64,000 nucleotides of DNA, taken from positions 35,431,121-35,495,120 of the forward strand of contig NC_052511.1 of NCBI RefSeq assembly GCF_014356525.2, given 5' to 3'. A program made the translations under genes and the position numbers. This document shows positions 1-11,690 of this stretch, piece after piece. The notes under the pieces were generated by a model, which searched no databases, was not told where the DNA came from, and saw only the letters and a list, made by a program, of their open reading frames with translations. Source of the stretch: Nilaparvata lugens (taxonomy: Eukaryota; Arthropoda; Insecta; Hemiptera; Delphacidae). Positions within the stretch are counted from its first letter, which is position 1. Each line of letters begins with the position of its first letter.

Positions 1-821
1 TAACTCATATGTTTAAATTAACGTAACGTAAGAAAATGCAGCACAATAATCTCAATGATCATAAGAATAATATATAAGCTTAGTAATAATTGTGACAAGA
101 ACAAAAACATTAGGATCAATGAAGGCTAGTAAGTAGCCCAAAAAACAATCAATGAATGATGGATGAATTCTCAAGTGAATGGGGCTGAACTGAATGAACT
201 GAAATGAACTTAACTCAACTAAACTACACTTCAATGATTTAGCTTAGTAATTTATCAAACAATGATATACTTGTTGTTCTAGTCCCATCCTTGTATTCAT
301 ATTTCTCTATCATATATTATTACCCGGGCTAACAAATAATTTTTGAATAGTAGCGCTCATCGAATTTCCATATGGCTTTTTACCCTGTTGTCAATAATAA
401 TTGCAGTAGCAGAAGTTTTAGGGGGGATTACAGCATTTTATTTGGATTTTCGTTTAATAATAATATTTATTCATCAGCATTTCAATGAATGCAATACCTA
501 GGTAATTTCCATCTGTTGTCTATTATATTTATTTGAATACTTATATGGATTGTTCCCACATTAATAATAGCATTGACATAATACTATACAGAGTATCTCA
601 TATGATGTAATTAATGTAAAATGTCAAAAGCTGGGAAATAGATTTATGGGTCGAAATGAAGAGAAGATCAAGAATAACAATCGGGCGACCAATACCAACA
701 CAGCATCAATCAATAACTTGAAAAACATGGTCATAATATTACTGGCATAGATTCCAAGAGTCTGGCACTCAACATATGAGAGACTGTATAACTTGGATAT
801 TATATCAATAAATCTCTGGAA
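1..821. other. AT-rich stretch without recognisable gene
   Basis: No gene or known repeat is recognised here. The short frames on both strands have no splice context or familiar domains. The minus-strand frame ending in the neighbouring palindrome (624-863) starts inside a MITE terminus, which argues against a real gene. Confidence 0.4.
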
Positions 822-1111
822 GATACAACCATACAGAAACAATAGCGTAAGTAGATATCCCATGGTATAGGGCGTTTATGTCGCAACTTTTACTGTTATC
901 CCAAGCCGATTACTGTCGATTATTGTTGATTTTTACTGTTTTGACCAGGTAAAAGTGTATGAACGGCAGAATATGAGAGACTACCAGCGTCATAAAGCTT
1001 CACGGGAAAGAACTACGTGGGCTATCGGCTTGAGATAACAGTAAAAGTTGCGACATAAACGCCCTATGCCATGGGATATCTACTTATGCTATTGTTTCTC
1101 TATGATACAAC
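822..1111. mobile_element. 274-bp palindromic MITE (copy 1) with target duplications
   Basis: The element runs 830-1103. Its two ends are long inverted repeats of each other: the left arm reads AGTAGATATCCCATGGTATA and the right arm is its reverse complement. The octamer GATACAAC lies directly outside both ends (822-829 and 1104-1111) and looks like a target-site duplication. A second copy of the same 274-bp length is at 38309-38582. An 8-bp duplication suggests a hAT-type transposase mobilised it, but no coding sequence remains. Confidence 0.8.
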
Positions 1112-2136
1112 CAAGGTCTATAGAAACCAGGTCAAGACACCCGTGTCTCTTATGGAGCAACCGTTTTGTGGGGCTTTTATGGCGGCACATTTCAAAATCC
1201 AATCTGATACAATTTGCTCTCAACAAAATCATGCATTATGCATTAAAAAAACAATATTCTGTTTTGGATAATATGTAAATACAGGTTTTCGATTTTTTAA
1301 TAATTAAATTTCAATAATAAATGATTCCACAATTTATTTATTTATTATTAAAAATTGTTCTTATTCTTGCAACATGTTACGATTCATAAGGCATTGAGAC
1401 AAGAGAAGAGGCTAACCTTAAAAACAGTTGAAAGTCCCCGATCAATAAATTGAATCTGAAAATCAACAATTCAGTTCCTAGTTGGAATCTAAATATCATT
1501 TATTATGTCGGAAGAATCTATTTCACAATAATTCAAAGCCAAGCAAAATCATTTGAAAAACTCACACATGTAGTTTAATCTATAATGATAACAGCTGATA
1601 AATTTGAAAATTGGTGAACTAGAATAACCCACAAAATGGCGATTTTGCAATGCATAAGGGTATCGTGTCATGAACTGTATTCATAGACCTTGATACAACA
1701 TCTAAATCTTATCAAGGATAAGATAATAGATAATAGATAAGATAATACACCTCAATACCCCCTCCACCACTAAAGATAACAAAGCTCAAACTTTGTAAAG
1801 AATGCAAGATTGCATGAAGTTTGAAAGCAGAGCTGACTTCAAGATGGGACTAACCTGCATACCTGACATGAGAACACAGACTCAACAGAATGCAAGTAAA
1901 GTTTTCAGTAGTTGTTTGCCAGTATTTTGAACAGAGTGTAGTAGTATATGCTTTGGGGCACTTAGAGACGAACTGTGAATAACATGAAGATATCACGCTA
2001 TACTGTGAGATGGGATTCACTTGATATTGTCAGCATTAGTTGAATAAAAAGCAGTGATGTTATGTAATTAGGCATGCTGACAGTAATTTTCAACTTTCAC
2101 TTCAAACTGTCAGCATTCGTTGAATGGGAGGTTTTG
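1112..2136. other. Non-coding stretch with CTGACAG-type repeat fragments at its end
   Basis: No gene is recognised. From about 2020 to 2120 the motif pair TGTCAGCATT / ATGCTGACAG appears as a back-to-back inverted arrangement. It is a fragment of the dispersed repeat also seen at 5.75-6.3, 16.75, 49.5 and 55.1-55.4 kb. Confidence 0.4.
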
Positions 2137-2613
2137 GTGTTGTTCTCACAAATCTTTTTCTTCTTCTTCTTCCTCTTTCACTTCGTTTTTCCTTTCCTCT
2201 TCCTCATCCTATGCCTCTGCCTCATCCTCTTGCACTCCGTCTTCATCTTCCTCTATCACTCCCTCGTCATTTTCCTCTTCCTATGCATCTGCCACTCCCT
2301 CTTCCACTTCGTCTCCCTCTTCCTCTTTCTCTTCCTCTGCCTCCGCCTCTCCCTCTTCCACTTCGTCTTCCTATTCCTCTTCCTCACCCTCTTCCTCTCA
2401 CACTCGCTCCCCCTCTTACTATAACATACATGAATAAAGAAATATAATCTAATCTAAAACCTCTCCCTCTTCCACTTTGCCTTCCTCTTCCTCTCCCTCT
2501 TCCTCTCACACCCCCTCTCCCTCTTACTATAACATACATGAATAAAGAAATCTAATCTAATTTAAAAACTCTCCCTCTTCCTCTTTCTCTTCCTCTACCT
2601 CAGCCTCTCCCTA
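2137..2613. repeat. Polypyrimidine tract with embedded retroelement-tail modules
   Basis: The plus strand is almost pure C/T, built on TTCCTC units. It is interrupted by modules reading ACATACATGAATAAAG followed by AATCTAATC repeats, near 2420 and 2530. The module carries an AATAAA signal and looks like a retroelement 3' tail amplified together with the pyrimidine repeat. The Ser/Leu/Phe-rich frames across it are low-complexity translations, not genes. Confidence 0.8.
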
Positions 2614-2912
2614 TTTTGGTAGAGAGTTAGTGGGGAGGAAATTTTAATATTCTTTCCGAAGAATGGACATTGATATGTCCAAAGCTCCGCCAATTTATGT
2701 AGATGCATAACAATATAATTATTATCTATAGTTATTATATTACAAATGCTTTCTCTCATATCATATACAGTTCAATAATTATTTCTTAGTCTATATTATG
2801 TAAATTCATCACTATAATTTTGCTGTATTGTAAGCTATTGTATATAAGTGTATAAGCCAGTATAAATTGTAATCTACATGAATAAAGTACTCAATCAATC
2901 AATAAATCAATC
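2614..2912 (+). mobile_element. Retroelement 3' tail / SINE-like unit, copy 1 of 4
   Basis: This ~290-bp unit runs from TTGGTAGAGAGTTAGTGG to a (TCAA)n tail. Shortly before the tail it carries ATGAATAAAG, a polyadenylation-like signal. Copies with the same two boundaries lie at 13026-13313 (minus), 57556-57842 (minus) and 61687-61978 (plus). The simple-repeat tail and shared length fit a SINE or a uniformly truncated LINE end. Confidence 0.7.
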
Positions 2913-4072
2913 CCTCGTCATCTTCCTCTTCCTCTTGCACTTGATCTCTTTCTTCCTCTTTCTCTCCCTATGCCTCTGCCTCTCCCTCTTGCACTCCGTC
3001 TTCCTCTTCCTCACCCTCTTCCTCACCATCACCCTCTCCCTCTTACTATAACATACATAAATAAATAAATCTAATCTAATCTGAAACCTCTTCCTCTTCC
3101 TCTTTCTCTGCCTCTGCCTCTTCCTCTTACTCTTCCACCTCCACTTCGTCTTCCTCTTCCACTTCGTCTTCCTCTTCCTCTTCTTCTTCCTCACCCTCTT
3201 CCTCTCACACTCCCTCTCCCTCTTACTATAACATACATAAATAAAGAAATCTAATCTAATCTGAAAACTCTCCCTCTTCCTCTTCCTCTTCCTCTGCCAC
3301 TGCCTCTCCCTCTTCCACTTCGTCTTCCTCTTCCTCTTCCTCTTCCTTTGCCACTGCCTCTCCCTCTTCCACTCCCTCTCCCTCTTACTATAACATACAT
3401 GAATAGAGAAATCTAATCTAATACCTCTCCCTCTTCCTCTTTCTCTTCCTCTGCCTCTGCCTCACCCTCTTCCACTTCTTCCTCCTCTTCCTCACCCTCT
3501 TCCACTCCCTCTTCCTCTGCCACTGCCTCTTCCACTTCCTCTTCATCTTTCTCTCCACCTTCCCCTTTTTTCCTTCTTCTTCTTCGTCTTCTTCGTCTAC
3601 TTCTTCTTTTTCTTCTTCTTTTGTTTTCCTTCTTCTCCTTTTTCTCCTTCTTCTTGTTCTTGTTCTTGTTCTTCTTCACCTCCTGTCTCCTTCTTCTTAT
3701 TCTTCTTCTTCTTTTCCTGCCTCCTTACTATCCTGTCTTCTCTTTTTCTTCTTCTTCGTCTCCTGTCTTCTTGTTCTCACTTATTTTTCTCTTGTCTTTT
3801 TCTTCACCTGTCTTTTTTTTCCTTCTTCTTCTCTCCTGTCTTCTTCTCCTCCTGTTTTCTTTTTTCCTCTCTTCTTCTACTCATGTCTTCTTCTTCACCT
3901 CTCTTCTTCGTCTCCTGTCTTCTTGTTCTCCTCACTTCTTTTTCCCCTGTCTTCTTCTTCTCCTCACTTCTTTTTCTCCTGTCTTCTTCTTCTCCTCACT
4001 TCTTCTTCTCCTGTCTTCTTCTCCTCCTCTCTTCTTTTTCTCCTATTTCTTCATCATCTTCTTCTTCTTCAA
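2913..4072. repeat. Long polypyrimidine tract
   Basis: About 1.1 kb of TTCCTC, CTTCTT and TCTCCTGTC units on the plus strand. Further ACATACATAAATAAA/AATCTAATC modules lie near 3050, 3230 and 3395. Frames on both strands (Ser/Phe/Leu-rich on plus, Lys/Glu/Arg-rich on minus) are repeat translations. Mirror-symmetric pyrimidine tracts of this size can form triplex DNA. Confidence 0.8.
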
Positions 4073-4514
4073 CTGGCAGCACTCCTTATTGCATAACACC
4101 AATACCTCCCATTCAACCACTTGCTGACAGATTCTAATGAATCTCGCAGTTTGGTCTATCACGACCAGTAGTAAGTTAGTCTCGTGTGAGAAGATTAATT
4201 TGCAAGTAGTGTAATCGTTGTTGTTCAAGAAAGTTGTTTGCGGAATGCAAAAGCAGCAGAAACTTTTCGACAATCATTTGTATGATAGCGTGCAGCAGCT
4301 GTTGTTGTACCCGGTTGTTGTTGGCTTTGTAGAGTACAAATTACTCCAGTAAACGTCTGAAAGACGTAATTATCATTTGAGGTTTGAAAAGTCTTGTTTC
4401 AGAGTGTAGTGGTTCAGGGGTTGATAAGTTGATTCTGTTGAGACGAATTTAGTGGCAGGATGAACTACTCACTATTGACTACCAAAAGCTAGAAACTTCT
4501 ATACACTAGAGATT
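4073..4514. other. Non-coding unique stretch
   Basis: No gene, RNA or known repeat is recognised. A minus-strand frame crossing 4043-4273 ends in the polypyrimidine tract and has no domain. Confidence 0.3.
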
Positions 4515-5375
4515 AGACGGGTCGATGTCAAACGAGGACACCGACAGTTGAGGACTCAGAAGCGACAGTGATGGACTCGACAGTTGAGGACTGCGACAGT
4601 CCAGGACTCCTGGTGAAGAGTCCTGGAATGTCGCGTGCACCAGACGACAGTTCAGGACTCTTTATTTTTTGCATAGCCCCGTCAGTTGAGAACTGCAACA
4701 GTCCAGGACTCCTGGTAAAGAGTCCAGGACTGTCGCCTGCTCCAGGAGATAGTTGAGGACTCTTCAATTTCTGCACAGCTCTGACAGTTGAAAACTGCGA
4801 CAGTTAAGGGCTCCTGGTAGAGATTGAAGGAATGAATGAAGTTTTATTCTCAATAAGCTTCATACAAAAAAAGTAAAATACATGCATATCAAAAACAAAT
4901 AAACAAGTTTATAATATACACAACTGCATAGTAACGAATCACTAACCAAATCAACTGCGCCAGGCAACAGTTGAGGACTACTCTTAATTTTAGCACAACC
5001 CCGACAGTTGAGAACTGCGACAGTCAAGGACTCCTGGAAGAGTTCTGGAATGTCGCGTGCACCAGACGACAGTTCAGGACTCTTTTATTCTTGCACAGCT
5101 CCAACAGTTGAGAACTGCGACAGTTGAGGGCTTCTGGTAGAGATTGAAGGAATGAATGAAGTTCTATTCTCAATAAGCTTAATACAAGAAAATGTAAAAT
5201 ACATGTATATCAAAAACTAATGAACAAGTTTATTATTTACAGAACCACTGTGTGTAACGAATCACAAACCAAATCATCTGCGCCAGGCGACAGTTGAGGA
5301 CTGCGATAGTTCAGGACTCCTGATAAAGAGTCCTGGAATATCGCCTGCGTCAGATGACAAATCAGTTGAAGAGTT
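4515..5375. repeat. Higher-order minisatellite (GACAGTTGAGGACT units)
   Basis: Short units related to GACAGTTGAGGACTGCGACA and GGACTCCTGGTGAAGAGTCC (itself a small hairpin) repeat many times. A longer period of about 318-320 bp is laid over them: the block GATTGAAGGAATGAATGAAG, an A/T-rich retro-tail in reverse orientation, recurs at about 4826 and 5144 with matching flanks. Small frames on both strands here are translations of the repeat. Confidence 0.75.
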
Positions 5376-5749
5376 CCAGAGTTGAGTTAAGATCAAATTT
5401 GGGAATTGGAGTTGATTGATAAATTAAAATTGACCATAAAATGAGTGTAGAAGTGAACCCATTATCAATCATTCATGAGGTATCAAATTTAGATCTTTCA
5501 TCAACGCCAACTCCTTCATAACATTCAATCTTCAGAACTCTAGTCCACCACAACATACCTCCAAATAGTTCAGTGATCAAATCAAGAACTGGCAACTGAA
5601 TCCAACCAAGTCTGGATAGAACATAACAAGTAGTGCCAGGTGCGTTGGAATATGACAGCAGGTATTAATCAAGCATGCAGTAGCAAGCGGTGTGGTTACG
5701 TTTTGGATTTGATGTGGCATGAATGAATGCTCTCTCCCTCTGAGAGACT
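5376..5749. other. Non-coding stretch
   Basis: No gene or recognised repeat between the two minisatellites. Confidence 0.3.
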
Positions 5750-6300
5750 CACTTTAAACTTTCAGCATTGGGAGAATGGGAAGCTTCAGAGGTATTTGCA
5801 ATCTCCACACTGACAGAATATAGTGAGTCTCACACTAGTGGGTTACTGTGAGCTATATAGTGGAATCCACTTGAATCTGTCAGAATTGTTCAGATTGGAA
5901 ATATTGGGGTTATTTGTTAACAGTACTGACAATATTATGTGAGTTACACATCAGTGGGATATTATGAGCTATATAGTGAGATCAACTTGAATCTGTCAGA
6001 ATTGTTCAGATTGGAAATATTGGGGTTATATTTATAGACAATACTGACAATATTATGTGAGTCACATACTAGTGGGTTACTGTGAGCTATATAGTGAGAT
6101 CAACTTGAATCTGTCAGAATTGTTCAGATTGGAAATATTGGGGTTATTTGTAGACGATACTGACAATACTATGTGAGTTATACACTAGTAGGTTACTAAA
6201 AGCTATATAGTGAGATGAATTTCAAACTGGCAGAATTGTTCAGATGAGAAGTGTTGGTGATATTGCTAAGGATTACTGACAGTATAAAGTGAGGGGCACT
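5750..6300. repeat. ~117-bp tandem repeat, about five units
   Basis: The motif CAGAATTGTTCAGATTGG starts at 5881, 5997 and 6115, with diverged versions at about 5763 and 6231, so the period is 116-119 bp. Each unit also carries TACTGACAATA and an AGCTATATAGTG box. The units are related to the CTGACAG palindrome family found elsewhere in the window. Confidence 0.8.
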
Positions 6301-6395
6301 TTGTTGAGATTGTGGAAGGGTGAGGTTTACCCTTTCGGAGGTGGAATTGGCCGGAGGGGTGGTTAAGGGGAGATTTAAAGGGGGTTTTCAGATGT
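6301..6395 (+). other. G-rich segment
   Basis: Several runs of three to five G occur within about 100 bp (GGAGGGGTGG, AAGGGGAG, AAGGGGG). They could form a quadruplex on the plus strand. No gene is associated. Confidence 0.35.
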
Positions 6396-6539
6396 GTAGG
6401 CTACTATTGGCTCGCTAGATGGATGAATGCCTGTGGCTTTTCTTAGCCGAGGCTCGAAACTCCCACGCATTGAATTTTCCGCACAAACGTCTGTCTGGCT
6501 GCTGACTTTCATTCACTACTCACTTCTATTCTATTCTCA

Positions 6540-6720
6540 TTGAGTTCTTCTTCTTCTTCTCCTTCTTCTCTTCTTCTCTTCTTCTTCTTCTTCTCTTCTT
6601 CTTCTTCTTCTTCTTCTCTTCTTCTTCTTCTCTTCTTCTTCTTTTTCTTCTTCTCCTTCTTCTTCTTCTTCTTCTCTCACCTTTCCTTTTTCTTATTCTT
6701 CTATTCATTCTTTTTCTCCT
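6540..6720. repeat. (TTC)n microsatellite
   Basis: A nearly pure TTC/TCT array on the plus strand. The matching Ser/Phe- and Lys/Arg/Glu-rich frames are repeat translations. Confidence 0.9.
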
Positions 6721-7009
6721 TGTCCTCCTCCATTCCCTTCTTGTTGTTGACTTCATCTTGGTATTCTTATTGTCCCTTGTTACTCCTTGAAGTTGTTGTA
6801 CCTCAAACTCTTCTTGATCTTCTCATAATAATTATTATAAGAATTTATTTTCAACTTTTATTCTTGATCTTTTTCATGCTTTTTCCCTTCTAATGTTCTA
6901 CTTGATTAGTAATATTGACAGTTTTGTATCAATGCTCTTTCTATCGAATAACAGGTCATCAATCAATTATTTTTCGTGTAGTTGAGGAGTTGATATTGTG
7001 GTAATTATT
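6721..7009. other. Non-coding stretch
   Basis: A/T-rich with nothing recognisable as coding. Confidence 0.3.
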
Positions 7010-7185
7010 CATATTGAATAAAAAAGACTAAGAAATTGTGCTTGACTAATTCTGCTGCTCTTGAATTTAGTTTTAGTTTATAAGAGATTGACAATGGTGT
7101 AATAACCGAAACCGGTCTTTCTAATTATCAATAAATCAGTGGTTTTTTGACAATTTCTTAGTCTTTTTCATTCAAAATCAATTAT
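7010..7185. mobile_element. Palindromic MITE, partly degraded copy
   Basis: The right arm reads ACCGAAACCGGTCTTTCTAA then ATCAATAAATCAGTGG and ends in TTAGTCTTTTTCATTC. The left end retains GAATAAAAAAGACTAAGAAA, but the middle of the left arm is replaced by unrelated sequence. The intact copy at 49719-49884 defines the element. Confidence 0.75.
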
Positions 7186-8149
7186 TTGAATACTCATGAT
7201 GTCCAATCCAAATGAATACTTGAAATTCATAGTACCCATCTTAGCTTCACCTTTGAACTCTGATTTTCTGTAGATTATATCACATTCATTTTTACTTAAA
7301 ACAAACAAGCTGGAAAAAGACATGATTCAAAATTCAGAATCAAGTCTATACAGTACCAACGCTATCTACCTGAAACGAAAATAACTAACAGGAGACTCTG
7401 TAGCCGCCTTGCTTGCTTGTGATTGGTTGGAGGCGTGGCTAGTTGGAGGGGATCCTAGTCGTTCGACCAATCACAAGGCGTGAAGTATTTTGAGGCGGCC
7501 TAACTGTTTTCACTTCTGACTGGCTAGAATTGCTATGGCTGCTTCAATTCATAACTACTTCTATGGACGCATTCAGATTGGTCAATTCAAGTTGACTTTT
7601 TGAAATGGTCTTTCCACGTTATATGGAAGATTTCATCTAAATACCGTTGTCTTTCGCACGGTATGGATTCAAACTGAAACTATTCAGCTGTCTGAATAGT
7701 GATGAATAGTTTGATGAATAGATGAATAGTTTCTGTCTCAAACTGAAACTATTCATCTATTAAGATGCAGCTTAATTCTACGTGGAGAAACTTGAATAAC
7801 TTGAGCAATCAAGAAATATCAACGTGAACTTTAATACTGTTCTTTTTCATTAGTTCATGTAATTCATCCCGACCTTCATTTCATCCTTACTCCGTTCTAA
7901 CCAATTATCAATCTATTTGATCTTCATTCCACATCCAGTAGTTCAGAACATTGACAAATTTCTCATAAATTCACTCATTAACTGAGAAAATAATCCCTCA
8001 CTTTCCAACATATTATAGACCTATCTGAGAGATTGGGAAATTTCTGAGAGAAAGAGTGGTTTGACAATATCTAGTCTTTTAATTCGATATGAATAACCAC
8101 CACAATAGTCCAACCAGTGTTGAGTTTGATAAAAACATATAGAAATAAG
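7186..8149. other. Non-coding stretch
   Basis: No gene is recognised. A local near-duplication of AAACTGAAACTATTCA occurs around 7670-7760, and a short inverted segment (TTGTGATTGG / CCAATCACAAG) around 7420-7480. Confidence 0.3.
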
Positions 8150-8330
8150 TGGTCAGATCAAGTCCTTAGAATGGCTGAAGACCGTTTCCCATTGAATGTC
8201 CTACTCCACAAGCCAATAGGCAGAGGAAGTATTGGTAGGCCGAAAAAGAGATGGACGCCGGAACAGGCTTGAAAAACCTAATCCATGACGACCATGATGA
8301 TGATGATGATGATAACCACCACAATATCAC
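8150..8330 (+). mobile_element. RTE-like LINE 3' end fragment
   Basis: The plus strand encodes the last ~40 residues of a non-LTR reverse transcriptase, from WSDQVLRMAEDRFP to GRPKKRWTPEQ and a stop at about 8272. A short 3' UTR and a (GATGAT)n tail at about 8288-8315 follow. The GRP(K/R)KRW-x-PEQ terminus and trinucleotide tail match the element at 24760-25720. This copy is 5'-truncated and inactive. Confidence 0.75.
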
Positions 8331-8781
8331 CTTCACAACTTATCGGATGGGCAACGTTAAACTGTCTGTCCCGGCTGAAGTATGACAGTCGTAAGGCTTA
8401 AATTATATATTAAGGCGGTGGGACCTTACGGCAAGAGACTCTCCACCAACAAAAGCCATACGAATTTACTTTTTAGCTTCACGTGTAGTTGTCAATCCTA
8501 TAAGGCTACTGATATCGTGGTAATACTAAAGTGACATAATATTAACTGAATCATGATGAATTTTCCAGTGAAAGTATAATTTAAGTGTGCTGAGATACAG
8601 CCAGACCTGATTCCATTACATACTATAACTGTGCCCTCATTCATTTATTCCTCTAGAATTCCATCAAAAATGAAGTTATAAACGAAAAATAGAGAACAAC
8701 AGAGCATCTTGAGACACCCATTCAGAAGACAGTATTGTTGACAGCCTGTAAAACAGACATGACAAGTGCACAAAAAGAAGT
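8331..8781. other. Non-coding stretch
   Basis: Nothing is recognised as a gene between the LINE fragment and the GAA microsatellite. Confidence 0.3.
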
Positions 8782-8938
8782 AGAACAAGGAGGAGGAGGA
8801 GGAGAAGAAGAAGAAGAAGAAGAAGAAGAAGAAGAAGAAGAAGAAAAGAAGAAGAAGAAGAAGAAGAAGAAGAAAGAAGAAGAAGAAGAAGAAAAGAAGA
8901 AGAAGAAGAAGAAGGAGAAGAAGAAGAAGAAGAAGAAA

Positions 8939-8969
<31 letters not shown>

Positions 8970-8998
8970 AGAAGAAGAAGAAGAAGGCAAAGGGAGAA
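8782..8998. repeat. (GAA)n microsatellite
   Basis: About 215 bp of GAA/GAAGAA with short A-rich interruptions. All six-frame translations (poly-E, poly-K, poly-S, poly-L/F) are repeat artefacts. A looser purine tract (GGAGGAGGA) follows at about 9095-9200. Confidence 0.9.
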
Positions 8999-9200
8999 GT
9001 AGAATGGAAAGCAGAACAGCCAATTACTTTCAAGAGTGAAACTTGTGAAACCAGCTGAGGCCAGCGTGATACTTTGTCAGGGGAGGAAACGGTCGTAGAG
9101 GATGATGAGGTGGAGTAGGAGGAGGAGGAGGAGTAGTAGGAGGTGGAGAAGAAGGTGGTTGAGGAGGAGGTGGAGGAGAAGGCGAAGGAAAGAGATGAAG

Positions 9201-9639
9201 TGTAGACGAGTGGTTTCATCTGAACACCCAGCAGGCAGTAAACATAAAAAGCCAAGAGAAGCCAGTGTCAAGTGAAGTGAGTACGTATTCAGTTAGTTCA
9301 ATTCACTTGCTTTCTGATGTTCCATTTTCTAGAGTCTAGTCCTCTTAGTAGCTCTGTACAACGCAGTAGAATCCTGCTGTGAGCTAAATGAAAGGGAAAA
9401 GTATGTGGATAATAACTTTGTAGATACAAAATGCCACTGTCGCGAGTTGGAAGCGACTGTGGAATTGGAAGCCAATCTTACAATAAGTAACAGTGCATTA
9501 CTTCACTCTGTAATGTTGAGGAAAGATTGGAGATCGGTGTTAATTGAATTGTTTGATCTGATACATTTCATTGCGTAGTAGCTCATTCAGACCATGATTA
9601 CATTCGATTTATTTCTTCTTTCTTCTCTTTCCACATCAT
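9201..9639. other. Non-coding stretch
   Basis: No convincing gene. The short plus-strand frame that begins near 9594 runs into the dispersed repeat and has no domain. Confidence 0.3.
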
Positions 9640-10205
9640 ATAATTGCGAGAAAATAGTTATTTGTGCAACTAGTGCGCAAAGTGACAGTTTGCTGCACCG
9701 AAAGAAACGTTTACGCCCGAGCCGTAGGCTCGGGCGAAATGGTTTGTTGAGTGCAGCAGAGGAACTTTGCGTACGTATTTCACATTAAATTTTTCCTACA
9801 GTTACCATTGAATATGAAAAGAGGGTAATTATTAGTAAAATTGCCTGAAATCCATCAAATGTTTGTGTGTGTGTGATGCTGTTATTAATAAAAACCTTAA
9901 TTTATTGTCAAATTGAATAATGTAGTAGTGTTTGAATGGCGGGGCGGCTGTGTGCTGTGTGGGTGGCACTGTGCTGTCCTCGAACTCGGTGTCCATGTCG
10001 TTGTCCATCGTTATTATTATAATAACAGTCACTGTTACCAACTTCATTTTGATTTTGCTGCTCTGGTGCTCCATATAACCTACTAACTATTTTTTGTTGC
10101 CATGTTGCAAATCTGGAGTGCAGAAAACATTTTTCCCGCACTAGAGCGGAAAAGTGATTCTTTGCGTTCTGTAATCAGTGCAGCAATGGCCACTTTTCAA
10201 GGTAA
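9640..10205. repeat. Dispersed element H, copy 1 (direct)
   Basis: A ~560-bp unit carrying TTTGTGCAACTAGTGCGCAA, a GC-rich hairpin CCCGAGCCGTAGGCTCGGGC and TTTTTCCTACAGTTACC near 9790, with the partner GGTAACTGTAGG near 10200. The inner ~420 bp is therefore bounded by short inverted repeats and may be a MITE inside a larger repeat. It has no coding potential. Confidence 0.7.
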
Positions 10206-10750
10206 CTGTAGGAAATAGTTATTTGTGCAACGAGTGCGCAAAGTGACAGTTTGCTGCACCGAATGAAACGTTTACGCCCGAGCCGTAGGCGATTGCGGAA
10301 TGGTTTGTTGAGTGCAGCAGAGGAACTTTGTGCACAAATTTCACATTAAATTTTTCCTACAGTTAACATTGAATATGAAAAGTGGGTAGTTATGAGTAAA
10401 ATTCCCTGAAATCCATCAAATGTTTTTCTGTGTTAATTTTATTATTAATAAAAACCTTAATTTATTTAAAGTTGAATAATGTAGTAGTGTTGAATGAAGG
10501 GGCTGCTGTTACTCATGTCGCTGTCCTCGTTGTCCTTAATATTATTATAACGTGCACCACAGTCACTGTTACCAACTTAATTTTGATTTTGCTGCACTGG
10601 TGCTCCATATAACCTACTAACTATTTTGTGTTGCCATGTTGCAAATCTGGAGTGCAGAAAAAAATTTTCCCGCACTAGAGCGGAAAAGGGAATCTTTGGG
10701 TATTATAATCAGTACAGGAACAGCAACTTTCCGAAGTAGCTGTAGGAAAA
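10206..10750. repeat. Dispersed element H, copy 2 (direct tandem)
   Basis: This repeats 9640-10205 in the same orientation: TTTGTGCAACGAGTGCGCAA, then TTTTTCCTACAGTTAAC near 10350, ending at AGCTGTAGGAAAA. The hairpin is degraded (CGAGCCGTAGGCGATTGC). Confidence 0.7.
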
Positions 10751-11074
10751 AAGAATTGCAGTTCTCTACTAGTTCAAAGTTTCTTCCTGGATTCTATTAA
10801 TTAATCGAAGTGTCTCGTGAAGTAGCTCGTATCTAACAGCTAGGCTATAAATTTATAATTAATTCGTGTGCATCTCTCTATGCACAGAGACAGAAGTCAA
10901 ATATTTCGAATTTCAACAGTCAATGAACTAAAGCAATAGTAATACGATTTCGTCCTATTTCCCTGTAAGAACAGATTCAGTTGCTATTGAACTAATATCC
11001 CTATACTGTGTGTGGAATAGCTTGAGTAGGCCAAACATTATTTATCTTGGTTTCAAGTGAGATTCAAAATATTT
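10751..11074. other. Spacer between direct and inverted copies of element H
   Basis: Unremarkable A/T-rich sequence. It is the loop of the large inverted arrangement formed by copies 2 and 3 of element H. Confidence 0.3.
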
Positions 11075-11690
11075 TTTTCCTACAGGAACCTTGAGAAGTG
11101 GCCATTGCTGCACTGATTACAGAACGCAAAGAATCACTTTTCCGCTCTAGTACTTTGCGTACTCCAGATTTGCAGCATGACAACGCAAAATAGTTAGTAG
11201 GTTATTATGGAGCACCAGTGCAGGAAAATCGAAATTAAGTTGGTAATATTGATAGTGAGCCCCACGTTATAATGGTAGTGGAGAAGAGCGTTGCCTTCCC
11301 ATTATGTGCCTTGATTATAGTCATTTCAATGCTTACATAACATGAACCCCCTTCAAGCAATCACATAAATCCTCAATTGAATTACTAATCATTATAATTT
11401 GATTATCATTAATCAATTTTAAATAAATTAAGGTTCTTATTAATAATAAAATTACACAGAAAAACATTTGATGGATTTCAGGGAATTTTACCCATAATTA
11501 ACCACTTTTCATATTCAATGGTAACTGTAGGAAAAATTTAATGTGAAATACGTGCGCAAAGTTCGTTTGCTGCACTCAAGAAACCATCATTCCGCACTCG
11601 CCTACGGCTCATGCGTAAACGTTTCTTTCGGTGCAGCAAACTGTTACTTTGCGCACTAGTTGCACAAATAACTATCAAATTGTGATAGAA
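11075..11690. repeat. Dispersed element H, copy 3 (inverted)
   Basis: The reverse complement of copies 1 and 2: it opens with TTTTTTTCCTACAGGAACC, passes GGTAACTGTAGGAAAAATTT near 11520 and ends with GTTGCACAAATAACTATCA. An extra ~60-bp segment near 11330 is not in the other copies. Confidence 0.7.

Noticed and set aside
400..480. Possible mitochondrial insertion
   Set aside because: A short A/T-rich frame looked faintly mitochondrial, but no conserved mitochondrial gene segment could be recognised.
2074..4137. Ser/Phe/Leu-rich and Lys/Arg/Glu-rich frames
   Set aside because: Direct translations of pyrimidine or purine repeats; the same holds at 6526-6893, 8676-9255, 13618-14239 and 47118-47511.
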